Shown in pieces: positions 1-5,181 of a stretch of 5,181 nt of DNA. The notes beneath the pieces are model-generated. The model was not told the origin of the DNA. It searched no databases and saw only the letters and a list, made by a program, of their open reading frames with translations. Within the stretch, counting starts at the first letter, position 1. Each line of letters opens with the position of its first letter. Both the position numbers and the translations under genes were made by a program. Source of the stretch: Ignavibacteriales bacterium (GTDB lineage Bacteria > Bacteroidota > Ignavibacteria > Ignavibacteriales > Melioribacteraceae); contig JAFGID010000067.1 of NCBI GenBank assembly GCA_016929735.1, positions 1 through 5,181 on the forward strand. The letters are read 5' to 3'.

Positions 1-902
1 CTGATATTATTTTACGATTTGGTCAAACGCCAACATCAAAACAATTGTTAGAATACTATAAGAAATCCGAAGCGTACAAAATTATTATTAGTAAATTTGG
101 CGATTTATACGATCCTTCAAAAACTACGAATGAGATAATTAAAACTGATACATCCTTATTTTGCCAGGAACTTTTGAAAATACTTAAAAAATTCAAATTT
201 TACCCCAACACAATTTGGTTAAATACGTGGAAAATAATGGACGAAATTGCAAATCAACAGAAGAAAAAACACATTAATAAATGCAAAGCTCTAAATGAAA
301 TAAATCTTATTGAAATTTTAATTAAATCAATCCCAGAGAATGGAAACTTGGTAATTTCTAATAGTCTGCCCCCGAGAGATATTGATTATTTTGCTGATAT
401 ATCGCATAAAAATATAAATCTATTTTCCAATCGCGGTGCAAGTGGAATTGACGGAATTGTTTCTACTACTCTCGGTGTGGCATCAATTGGCACTGAAAAA
501 ACGATACTTGTTACTGGTGATTTATCTTTTTATTATGATATAAATTCCCTTTATATAGCAAAAAAATATCAAATGCCTTTAACAATTATCTTGATAAATA
601 ACCAAGGAGGAGGAATCTTTCAAATGCTACCCATCAGTAAATACTCTGATGTTTTCGAACAATATTTTCATACAACACATAATATTGATTTTGAGAATAT
701 CGTCAAAGGCTTTGGGTGTAAATTTTATAGTACTGAAAACATAAAAGACATATTAAAAAAACTTCATAACTCGTATAAGACAAAAAACGTAACAGTCATA
801 CAGATAAAAACAAATTCAAAAAAATCCGCTGAAATAAGAAAGAAAATATTAAATGAGATGAAAATACATGTTGAGAGATATATAATTGAAAATCAGAATT
901 AA
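1..902 (+). CDS. menD: MenD, SEPHCHC synthase (5'-truncated by the window edge)
   Basis: The open frame runs from the window edge (first full codon at base 3) to TAA at 900-902. This gives 299 C-terminal residues of a family that is usually about 550 residues long. MenD is a thiamine-diphosphate enzyme of menaquinone synthesis. It adds the succinyl-semialdehyde unit from 2-oxoglutarate to isochorismate, giving SEPHCHC. Seen here: the segment RFGQTPTSK at the left edge, the MenD-typical NRGASGIDG at 429-455, and the cofactor-binding stretch from GDLS (516-527) to NNQGGGIF (597-620). The GD-to-NN spacing of 27 codons fits the ThDP/Mg motif. The N-terminal domain with the catalytic glutamate lies outside the window. 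A TTG at 45 could be taken for a start, but homology continues upstream of it, so it is internal. The 3' end overlaps menH by 17 bases, which suggests translational coupling. Confidence 0.95.
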   Translation, partial: DIILRFGQTPTSKQLLEYYKKSEAYKIIISKFGDLYDPSKTTNEIIKTDTSLFCQELLKILKKFKFYPNTIWLNTWKIMDEIANQQKKKHINKCKALNEINLIEILIKSIPENGNLVISNSLPPRDIDYFADISHKNINLFSNRGASGIDGIVSTTLGVASIGTEKTILVTGDLSFYYDINSLYIAKKYQMPLTIILINNQGGGIFQMLPISKYSDVFEQYFHTTHNIDFENIVKGFGCKFYSTENIKDILKKLHNSYKTKNVTVIQIKTNSKKSAEIRKKILNEMKIHVERYIIENQN

Positions 903-1710
903 TGATGTTGAATTCAATCTAATAATTCCAAGGCAACCACAAAAAGACAAAACACCAATAATATTTTTACATGGATTTACCGGTTGTGCAGAAGATTGGA
1001 GATATTTTGTTGAAAATCTATCCTCAAAATATTTTCCAATTGCAATTGATTTAATCGGACATGGAAAGAGTTCTAAACCAACAGAGAAAAAATATTATTC
1101 TACAAATCAGATCGTTAGACAGTTAAACAATATCTTAAAAACTTTAAATTTAAATAATATTTGTCTTGTCGGTTACTCTATGGGCGGCAGAATCTCTTTG
1201 TCTTATGCTTTGAAATATCCTGAAAGTGTTAAAGCATTAATTTTAGAAAGCACCTCTCCGGGCATAAAAAATGAATACTATAGAAGATTAAGAGTTGAAA
1301 ATGATAAAAAAATTGTAAAATTAATAATAGAACAGGGTTTAAATAAATTTCTTGATTTCTGGCTAAATCAACCATTATTTGAGACGCAAAATAAAATATA
1401 CAATAAGGATTACGAAAACTTCAAAAAAAGCAAATATAAAAACTCGCCCATCGGTCTGGCTAATACATTATTAGGTTTTAGCACAGGAAAAATGCCTTCT
1501 TATTGGGACAGATTACAAAGCATAAAACAAAAAACCCTACTCATAACTGGTTCAAAGGATAAAAAGTTTACAGAACTCAATAAGCTTATGAAAAAACAGC
1601 TTAACAACTCAAAACATATTATTATAAAAAATGTTGGCCATAATACTCATCTTGAGAAAAAAAACGAATATTTAATTATTCTTAAAAATTATTTGAGAAA
1701 AATAAAGTAA
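886..1710 (+). CDS. menH: MenH, SHCHC synthase (alpha/beta hydrolase fold)
   Basis: This 274-residue cytosolic protein has the alpha/beta-hydrolase fold. MenH eliminates pyruvate from SEPHCHC, the MenD product, to give SHCHC. Seen: HGFTG at residues 29-33 (oxyanion-hole region), DLIGHGKS at 55-62, the nucleophile elbow GYSMGG at 96-101 with Ser98, Asp225 in TGSKD, and His252 in GHNTHLE. Together these form a complete Ser-Asp-His triad, and GHNxHLE is typical of MenH. The start is TTG at 886. An in-frame TAA lies directly before it (883-885), so no longer version exists, and starting later would cut into the first beta strand. A weak purine-rich AGAG (874-877) lies 8 bases upstream. The gene begins inside the end of menD, and the menD-menH pairing supports the specific assignment over a generic hydrolase. 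Length is only slightly above the roughly 250-270 usual for the family. Confidence 0.9.
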   Translation: MKIRINDVEFNLIIPRQPQKDKTPIIFLHGFTGCAEDWRYFVENLSSKYFPIAIDLIGHGKSSKPTEKKYYSTNQIVRQLNNILKTLNLNNICLVGYSMGGRISLSYALKYPESVKALILESTSPGIKNEYYRRLRVENDKKIVKLIIEQGLNKFLDFWLNQPLFETQNKIYNKDYENFKKSKYKNSPIGLANTLLGFSTGKMPSYWDRLQSIKQKTLLITGSKDKKFTELNKLMKKQLNNSKHIIIKNVGHNTHLEKKNEYLIILKNYLRKIK

Positions 1711-1741
1711 CTTTTAGCCACTTAAAACATCTGTATTTTAA

Positions 1742-1747
1742 AAGGGA
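1742..1747 (+). promoter_or_regulatory. Ribosome-binding site of the TPR gene
   Basis: AAGGGA lies 5 bases before the ATG at 1753 and is the clearest Shine-Dalgarno-like sequence in the window. It supports this start codon. A CTTTTA at 1711-1716 could pair with TAAAAG at 1739-1744, which touches the site, but the pairing is short and AT-rich, so regulation by it is not claimed. Confidence 0.6.
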
Positions 1748-1752
1748 TTATA

Positions 1753-3063
1753 ATGAATAACATTATTAAGCTTTTAAGTATAATATTAATTTTTAATAAT
1801 TTAGTTGCACAATTAACAAGCAAAACTTATTCATATAGGGAACTATTGTATAATAACAAAAATCAAGAAGCAATTATTTTAATTAAAAAGGAAATCCAAA
1901 ATAATCGCAAAGATTATATTTTATATTACGACTGTGGTAACGCATATAAATCAATATTTAAATTTGATAGTGCGATTGTGTATTTGGAGAATGCTTGTAA
2001 TCTCAATTTTGATAATATCGAAATTTTACAATCGTTGGCTTATTCTTATGCCGTAACGGGAATGTATGAAGATGCAATAAATATCTATAATAAAATCTTA
2101 TTACTTGATGAGAATAATATAATTGCAATCAATAAATTAGCCTCTCTATATATAGAACTGAATAATTATAAATTAGCAAATGATCTATATATCAAATTAA
2201 TTGAAAAAGACCCAGAAAATTTCTTCTATTATAAACAAAGTGGTTTTTGTTATCTAAAAATGGATTGTGCAGACGATGCTATTAGAATGTATGCTATTGC
2301 TTATGAGAGAAATAAAAAAGATATAGAAATAATACTAAGATTTGGAAAGTTAATTTTTAGCAAGAAAAATTTAGATGCTGGTTATCAATTACTTCGTACT
2401 GGCTATGAATTATATCCTAAAAATGTTCCTATAAACAGTCTTCTCGCTGATATTTGTTTTGAAAAAAAAGATTATTTAGAAACAATTGTACATTTAGATC
2501 GCTCAATTTCCGGAGGGGATAGTTCGGCAAGCGCCTACCAAAAATTAGGTGTTACATATTATATGCTTGCCAATTCTTCTTTTGTTAATAACATAACAGA
2601 GGAAGAAAAAAAACTTAACAATGCATTGTCAGCATTTGAAAAATCATTTCAAAAAGATTCAAACAACGCTTTAACTGTTTTATATCTGGGAACCACATAT
2701 AAAGGATTAAAAAACTATGTAAAAGCAATATATTATCTGAACAAAGCATTAAAGCTTATGATTTCTGATTATATAGGAGACACTTATATTCATCTTGGTT
2801 CTGCTTACGAATTATCTGAGAATTTTAAAGAAGCTATAGATGCTTATTCAAATTCATTAAAGTACAATCCAAATAGCATTAACGTTTATTTTTATATAGC
2901 TGGTATTTATGATAAGAATTATCAAAACAGAAAAACTGCGATTGAATTTTATGAGCAATTCCTTAAAGTCAGCAATAAACAGAATCCTATTATGGAAAAA
3001 TTTGCCTCCGAAAGAGTTCAAAAGCTAAGAGAAGAAATGCATTTCCGGGGTGAATTAAAATAG
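1753..3063 (+). CDS. Exported tetratricopeptide-repeat protein
   Basis: This 436-residue protein has a short N-terminal signal sequence: Lys6, a hydrophobic run at about residues 7-19, and likely cleavage after Ala19. There is no lipobox cysteine. From about residue 56 to 408 the chain is a nearly continuous series of roughly ten TPR-like helical pairs. Good examples begin near residues 90, 124, 158, 306, 342 and 376, each with the usual small or aromatic residue pattern and an acidic/asparagine-rich turn. One repeat, near 260-303, carries an insertion of about 12 residues (NNITEEEKK region) between its two helices. TPR arrays are protein-binding scaffolds, and this one should act outside the cytoplasm, probably in the periplasm. 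No catalytic domain is visible and the partner is unknown. It lies 42 bases after menH with a good ribosome-binding site, so it may share the men transcript, but nothing ties it to menaquinone synthesis. Confidence 0.85.
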   Translation: MNNIIKLLSIILIFNNLVAQLTSKTYSYRELLYNNKNQEAIILIKKEIQNNRKDYILYYDCGNAYKSIFKFDSAIVYLENACNLNFDNIEILQSLAYSYAVTGMYEDAINIYNKILLLDENNIIAINKLASLYIELNNYKLANDLYIKLIEKDPENFFYYKQSGFCYLKMDCADDAIRMYAIAYERNKKDIEIILRFGKLIFSKKNLDAGYQLLRTGYELYPKNVPINSLLADICFEKKDYLETIVHLDRSISGGDSSASAYQKLGVTYYMLANSSFVNNITEEEKKLNNALSAFEKSFQKDSNNALTVLYLGTTYKGLKNYVKAIYYLNKALKLMISDYIGDTYIHLGSAYELSENFKEAIDAYSNSLKYNPNSINVYFYIAGIYDKNYQNRKTAIEFYEQFLKVSNKQNPIMEKFASERVQKLREEMHFRGELK

Positions 3064-3171
3064 CTTAAATTTAAACTAAGGTAATTTAATTAAAACAACA
3101 ATTTCTTTTTGATTTCATTAACCTCATGCCTTGTCTTTCTTTTAATATCATGATTTAATTTCACAAATTCT

Positions 3172-3207
3172 TTTGTTATGAAATAATGTGATATTTTCTT
3201 AATTTTG
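3172..3207 (+). promoter_or_regulatory. Candidate promoter of mnmE (Bacteroidota-like)
   Basis: TAATTTTG at 3200-3207 matches the Bacteroidota -7 consensus TAnnTTTG exactly, and a TTTG at 3172-3175 could be the -33 element. The 24-base spacing is longer than usual. It would place the transcript start near 3214, about 20 bases before the mnmE ATG. The sequence is so AT-rich that such matches arise easily. The rest of the 172-base gap (3064-3235) shows no gene and no convincing terminator. Confidence 0.3.
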
Positions 3208-3235
3208 ATTTGTTAAAATTTAATTTAGAAACACC

Positions 3236-4594
3236 ATGATTAACACACATAACGAAGATACAATAAGTGCAATAATTACACCGCTGGGAGAAGGGCCTGT
3301 TTCAGTTATTAGAATTTCTGGTTCAATGGCAATTGAAACAACCGATAAATTGTTTCAAGGAAAACAAAAACTAACAGAAGCTAAATCGCACACAATACAT
3401 TACGGAAATATTATTAATTCAAAAAAGGAAATAATTGACAATGTTTTGGTTTCGATTTTTAAGAGTCCAAATTCTTACACCGGCGAAGATGTGGTCGAAA
3501 TAAGTTTTCATGGAAACCCATTGATTGCTCAAATGCTTACAAAGGAATTAATAACTAAAAATATCAGACAAGCTCTGCCAGGTGAATTTACAAAAAGAGC
3601 TTTTCTAAATGGAAAAATTGATTTAAGTCAGGCAGAAGCAATAGCAGATATTATTTTTGCGAGAACCGAAGCGTCCTTACGGGGGGCGAGAAATCAGTTA
3701 GATGGGTTAATCTCTAATAAAATTAGTTTGCTGCGAGAACAGTTAATTGAGATTACTTCGCTTGTCGAATTGGAATTAGACTTTGCAGAAGAAGATATCG
3801 AATTGATAAAAACCGATGACATAGAAAATAGAATTAACATCACAATGAAAGAAATAGAAGAACTATTGAATTCATTTAAATTTGGTAGAGTAATAAGAGA
3901 TGGGGTTAATGTCGCAATCGTTGGAGACACAAACGTTGGAAAATCTTCCTTGTTGAATTACTTGTTAAAAGAATCCCGAGCAATTGTGAATGAATATCCC
4001 GGTACAACCAGAGATATAATTCGGGAAGAAATTTCTGTTGACGGATATTTGTTCAAACTTTATGATACTGCGGGTTTAAGAGCTACAGAAGACAAAGTAG
4101 AAATTGAAGGTATAACAAAAAGCCGAGAAGCTGTAAAAAATGCTGATATAGTTTTATTTATCAATGACGTTACAAGGGGGTTTTCTGACAATATATACTC
4201 TGAACTTCTAACAAATACAGATAAAGAAAGAATTATTACAGTTTTCAATAAGATTGATTTAAAAAATAAAGATATTGAAAATGGAATTTGTGTTTCAGCT
4301 TTAACTGGTCAAGGAATAGACGTTTTATTGAACGAGATAAAAGCTAGTACTATTGATATAAATGCTTACACAGAACAATCAGCCATTGTTTCAAATCTTC
4401 GACATTACGAAGCATTAAAACAGGCAAAGAATGAATTGGCGTTAACAAAAAAATCTATAGAGGAAAAGATGAGCGAGGAATTTATATCAATTAATTTAAG
4501 AAACGCTATAAACTGTTTAGGTGAAATAATTGGTAAAGTAACTTCTGAAGATATATTAAACAACATCTTTGCTAAATTTTGTGTCGGAAAGTAA
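3236..4594 (+). CDS. mnmE: MnmE, tRNA modification GTPase
   Basis: This complete 452-residue protein has the family's normal length. MnmE, together with MnmG, installs the (carboxymethyl)aminomethyl group at C5 of wobble uridine 34 in certain tRNAs, using GTP and a folate one-carbon donor. Domains in order: N-terminal folate-binding and dimerisation domain (about 1-120, with DTISAI and GEGPVSVIRISG near the start), a helical domain, the inserted G domain (about 220-375), then the C-terminal helices. G-domain motifs seen: G1 GDTNVGKSS (230-238), G2 PGTTRD (255-260), G3 DTAG (277-280), G4 NKID (338-341), G5 SAL (354-356). Asn233 and Glu289 align with the potassium-binding Asn226 and catalytic Glu282 of E. 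coli. The protein ends in FCVGK, with the conserved cysteine at 449. No clear Shine-Dalgarno precedes the ATG, but the start matches the family N terminus. The stop is 3 bases before a parS core, and mnmG follows 502 bases downstream. Confidence 0.97.
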   Translation: MINTHNEDTISAIITPLGEGPVSVIRISGSMAIETTDKLFQGKQKLTEAKSHTIHYGNIINSKKEIIDNVLVSIFKSPNSYTGEDVVEISFHGNPLIAQMLTKELITKNIRQALPGEFTKRAFLNGKIDLSQAEAIADIIFARTEASLRGARNQLDGLISNKISLLREQLIEITSLVELELDFAEEDIELIKTDDIENRINITMKEIEELLNSFKFGRVIRDGVNVAIVGDTNVGKSSLLNYLLKESRAIVNEYPGTTRDIIREEISVDGYLFKLYDTAGLRATEDKVEIEGITKSREAVKNADIVLFINDVTRGFSDNIYSELLTNTDKERIITVFNKIDLKNKDIENGICVSALTGQGIDVLLNEIKASTIDINAYTEQSAIVSNLRHYEALKQAKNELALTKKSIEEKMSEEFISINLRNAINCLGEIIGKVTSEDILNNIFAKFCVGK

Positions 4595-4596
4595 TA

Positions 4597-4612
4597 GGTT
4601 TCACGTGAAACA
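4597..4612. promoter_or_regulatory. parS: parS site 1 (ParB/Spo0J-binding centromere site)
   Basis: GGTTTCACGTGAAACA matches the widely conserved 16-base chromosomal parS consensus TGTTTCACGTGAAACA at 15 of 16 positions. Its 14-base palindromic core at 4598-4611 is exact. ParB dimers bind such sites, load as a CTP-dependent clamp and spread, and ParA then segregates the origin region. The site begins 2 bases after the mnmE stop, so it is intergenic and not constrained by coding. The assignment rests on the sequence match. ParB itself is not in the window. Confidence 0.92.
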
Positions 4613-4712
4613 AACGTTTTATTCTTAAAAAAGACTTTTATCAAACCGCTTTAAATACCATGCAAGATATAATTTCATCCATAACTTAGAAACCTTTGAA
4701 AAACTAGGTTCT

Positions 4713-4751
4713 TGTCATACTGCTCCCGACTTTGCTGGCATCAATATGACA
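4713..4751. repeat. REP-like imperfect palindrome
   Basis: Two 18-base arms, 4713-4730 and 4734-4751, separated by TTT are complementary at 13 of 18 positions, or 14 with one G-U pair. The outer ten positions pair with a single mismatch (TGTCATACTG against CAATATGACA). Palindromes beginning with TGTCATnCTG are familiar as dispersed intergenic repeats in Bacteroidota-like genomes, and this looks like a decayed copy. Only one copy is in the window, so repetition is inferred. No T-run follows, so it is not read as a terminator. Confidence 0.45.
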
Positions 4752-4949
4752 TTGAGAGGTTTTGCTAAGACTTCACTTAGTATATATTTTGTTAGATAAA
4801 AACAACGCTTTTTAACCAGTCGCCTTACAAATAGAATCGTTTTGTAATATTAAAAATATTATAGACTTGAGAAATATCTTTTATTTATCATAAGCTCTAT
4901 TTTTCCAATGACACCGAATGCATTCTTTAATAATATAAACATTCGCCAA

Positions 4950-5029
4950 GGAGAACCGGAATAACGAATCTTGCGTTTTGTAAGTCGGTGACAGCAAGTT
5001 ACTCCAAAGTCAATTATTCGTTATTTTTT
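4950..5029 (+). promoter_or_regulatory. Possible structured RNA leader or attenuator upstream of mnmG
   Basis: This stretch is richer in GC than its flanks. It contains a perfect 10-base inverted repeat, AATAACGAAT (4960-4969) with ATTCGTTATT (5016-5025), ending in six T's (5024-5029), so it resembles an intrinsic terminator with a 46-base loop. Inside the loop CTTGC (4970-4974) pairs with GCAAG (4994-4998). A competing helix is possible: GGAG+AAC (4950-4956) with GTT+CTCC (4998-5000, 5002-5005), with one bulged A. The competing helix and the terminator-like stem cross each other, so they would form a pseudoknot or be alternatives. It matches no riboswitch class I recognise. It could also be a small RNA gene or an AT-biased coincidence. 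Confidence 0.4.
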
Positions 5030-5061
5030 GCTATATTTTTCTTATTTTTGCTAACATTTTT

Positions 5062-5067
5062 TATAAT
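5062..5067 (+). promoter_or_regulatory. Candidate -10 box of mnmG
   Basis: TATAAT lies 29 bases before the mnmG ATG. The overlapping TAATTTTA (5064-5071) also matches 7 of 8 positions of the Bacteroidota TAnnTTTG element. No good -35 or -33 partner sits at normal spacing (the best is TTCTTA at 5039-5044), so support is weak. If it is used, the transcript would begin near 5074, just at the edge of parS site 2. Confidence 0.3.
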
Positions 5068-5074
5068 TTTACGA

Positions 5075-5090
5075 CGTTTCACGTGAAACA
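5075..5090. promoter_or_regulatory. parS: parS site 2 (ParB-binding site in the mnmG leader)
   Basis: CGTTTCACGTGAAACA matches the 16-base parS consensus at 15 of 16 positions, with the same exact 14-base core (5076-5089) as the site 478 bases upstream. The core ends 7 bases before the mnmG ATG, in the place where a ribosome-binding site would normally sit. Two identical cores in one spacer cannot reasonably be chance. Bound ParB here could affect mnmG transcription as well as mark the origin region. Confidence 0.92.
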
Positions 5091-5096
5091 TGTTTT

Positions 5097-5181
5097 ATGA
5101 AAAAATATGATGTAATAGTAGTTGGCGGTGGTCACGCAGGTATCGAAGCTGCTTGTGCACCTGCTAGAATGGGTTGTTCAA
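5097..5181 (+). CDS. mnmG: MnmG (GidA), tRNA wobble-uridine modification FAD enzyme (3'-truncated by the window edge)
   Basis: Only the first 28 codons are present; the frame is open to the window end. The peptide begins MKKYDVIVVGGGHAGIEAAC and continues to ARMG. This is the Rossmann FAD-binding N terminus of MnmG: beta strand, then GGGHAG at residues 10-15, then Glu17-Ala-Ala. MnmG is the FAD-dependent partner of MnmE in modifying uridine 34 of tRNAs, and full members are about 620 residues long. The ATG at 5097 is the only usable start, because no other start codon lies between it and the upstream in-frame stop. No Shine-Dalgarno is visible and the leader is occupied by a parS site. The mnmE-mnmG order supports the assignment. 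In many genomes rsmG, parA and parB follow, which would fit the parS sites here. Confidence 0.93.
   Translation, partial: MKKYDVIVVGGGHAGIEAACAPARMGCS

Larger units (their letters stand above)
4595..5096. other. 502-base intergenic region bracketed by two parS sites
   Basis: No gene-length open frame or recognisable tRNA or rRNA was found on either strand. Contents from left to right: parS core 1 (4598-4611); AAACGTTT palindrome (4612-4619); a small hairpin AACCT/AGGTT (4691-4710); a REP-like imperfect palindrome (4713-4751); an AT-only inverted repeat TAATATT/AATATTA with a 3-base loop (4845-4861); an 18-codon frame (4908-4964); a region of competing pairings ending in a T-run (4950-5029); a possible -10 box (5062-5067); parS core 2 (5076-5089). 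No match to the DnaA box TTATNCACA was seen, so it is not called oriC. Spacers this long are unusual between mnmE and mnmG when they are adjacent, and the content looks structural or regulatory rather than coding. Confidence 0.7.

Noticed and set aside
45..47. TTG at 45 as the start of the first gene
   Set aside because: The MenD-typical segment RFGQTPTSK lies upstream in the same frame, so the gene begins outside the window.
3064..3080. Hairpin CTTA/TAAG just after the TPR gene as a terminator
   Set aside because: The stem is only 4 bases and no T-run follows.
3090..3212. Open minus-strand stretch of about 40 codons in the TPR-mnmE gap, lysine/glutamate-rich and protein-like
   Set aside because: It has no ATG; only a GTG giving 24 residues, with no ribosome-binding site. 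It could be a gene relic, but AT-rich sequence gives such lysine-rich frames by chance.
4598..4640. Intrinsic terminator after mnmE formed by the parS palindrome
   Set aside because: The palindrome leaves only a 5-base stem with a 4-base loop and is followed by AAACG rather than a T-run. The exact parS match explains it better.
3694..4644. Minus-strand frames of 62-79 codons opposite mnmE
   Set aside because: They are serine/isoleucine-rich shadows of the mnmE coding strand, with no recognisable motif, and mnmE itself is complete and conserved.
4595..5096. Chromosomal origin (oriC) with DnaA boxes
   Set aside because: No TTATNCACA or complement was found; parS sites show origin proximity, not the origin itself.

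Overview
The window is a strongly AT-rich bacterial chromosome segment with every gene on the + strand. In order it holds the 3' part of menD, a complete menH, a gene for an exported tetratricopeptide-repeat (TPR) protein, a complete mnmE, a 502-base gene-free spacer, and the first 28 codons of mnmG. The organism is inferred, not shown. Low GC, menaquinone synthesis, an exported TPR protein, starts without clear Shine-Dalgarno sequences at mnmE and mnmG, and TAnnTTTG-like promoter candidates all fit the Bacteroidota/Chlorobi/Ignavibacteria side of the tree. No 16S or marker comparison was possible.

Region by region: bases 1-1710 are a compact menaquinone unit. menD overlaps menH by 17 bases, and menH starts on TTG. 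The two enzymes catalyse consecutive steps: MenD makes SEPHCHC, and MenH removes pyruvate to give SHCHC. Bases 1753-3063 encode a signal-bearing protein made of about ten TPRs, 42 bases behind menH and with a good ribosome-binding site, so it may be co-transcribed. A 172-base gap (3064-3235) holds a candidate promoter for mnmE. mnmE (3236-4594) and mnmG (from 5097) encode the two halves of the complex that modifies the wobble uridine of certain tRNAs.

The most interesting part is the spacer 4595-5096. It is bracketed by two exact copies of the 14-base ParB-binding core GTTTCACGTGAAAC. One lies just after the mnmE stop and the other 7 bases before the mnmG ATG. These are parS centromere sites, which implies an origin-proximal location and a chromosomal ParAB system, as in genomes where mnmE-mnmG-rsmG-parA-parB are clustered. 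Between the parS sites are an imperfect REP-like palindrome (4713-4751) and a compact region with competing RNA pairings ending in a T-run (4950-5029). The second parS lies between a possible -10 box and the mnmG start, so chromosome segregation and mnmG expression could be physically linked. No DnaA boxes were seen, so the spacer is not called an origin.
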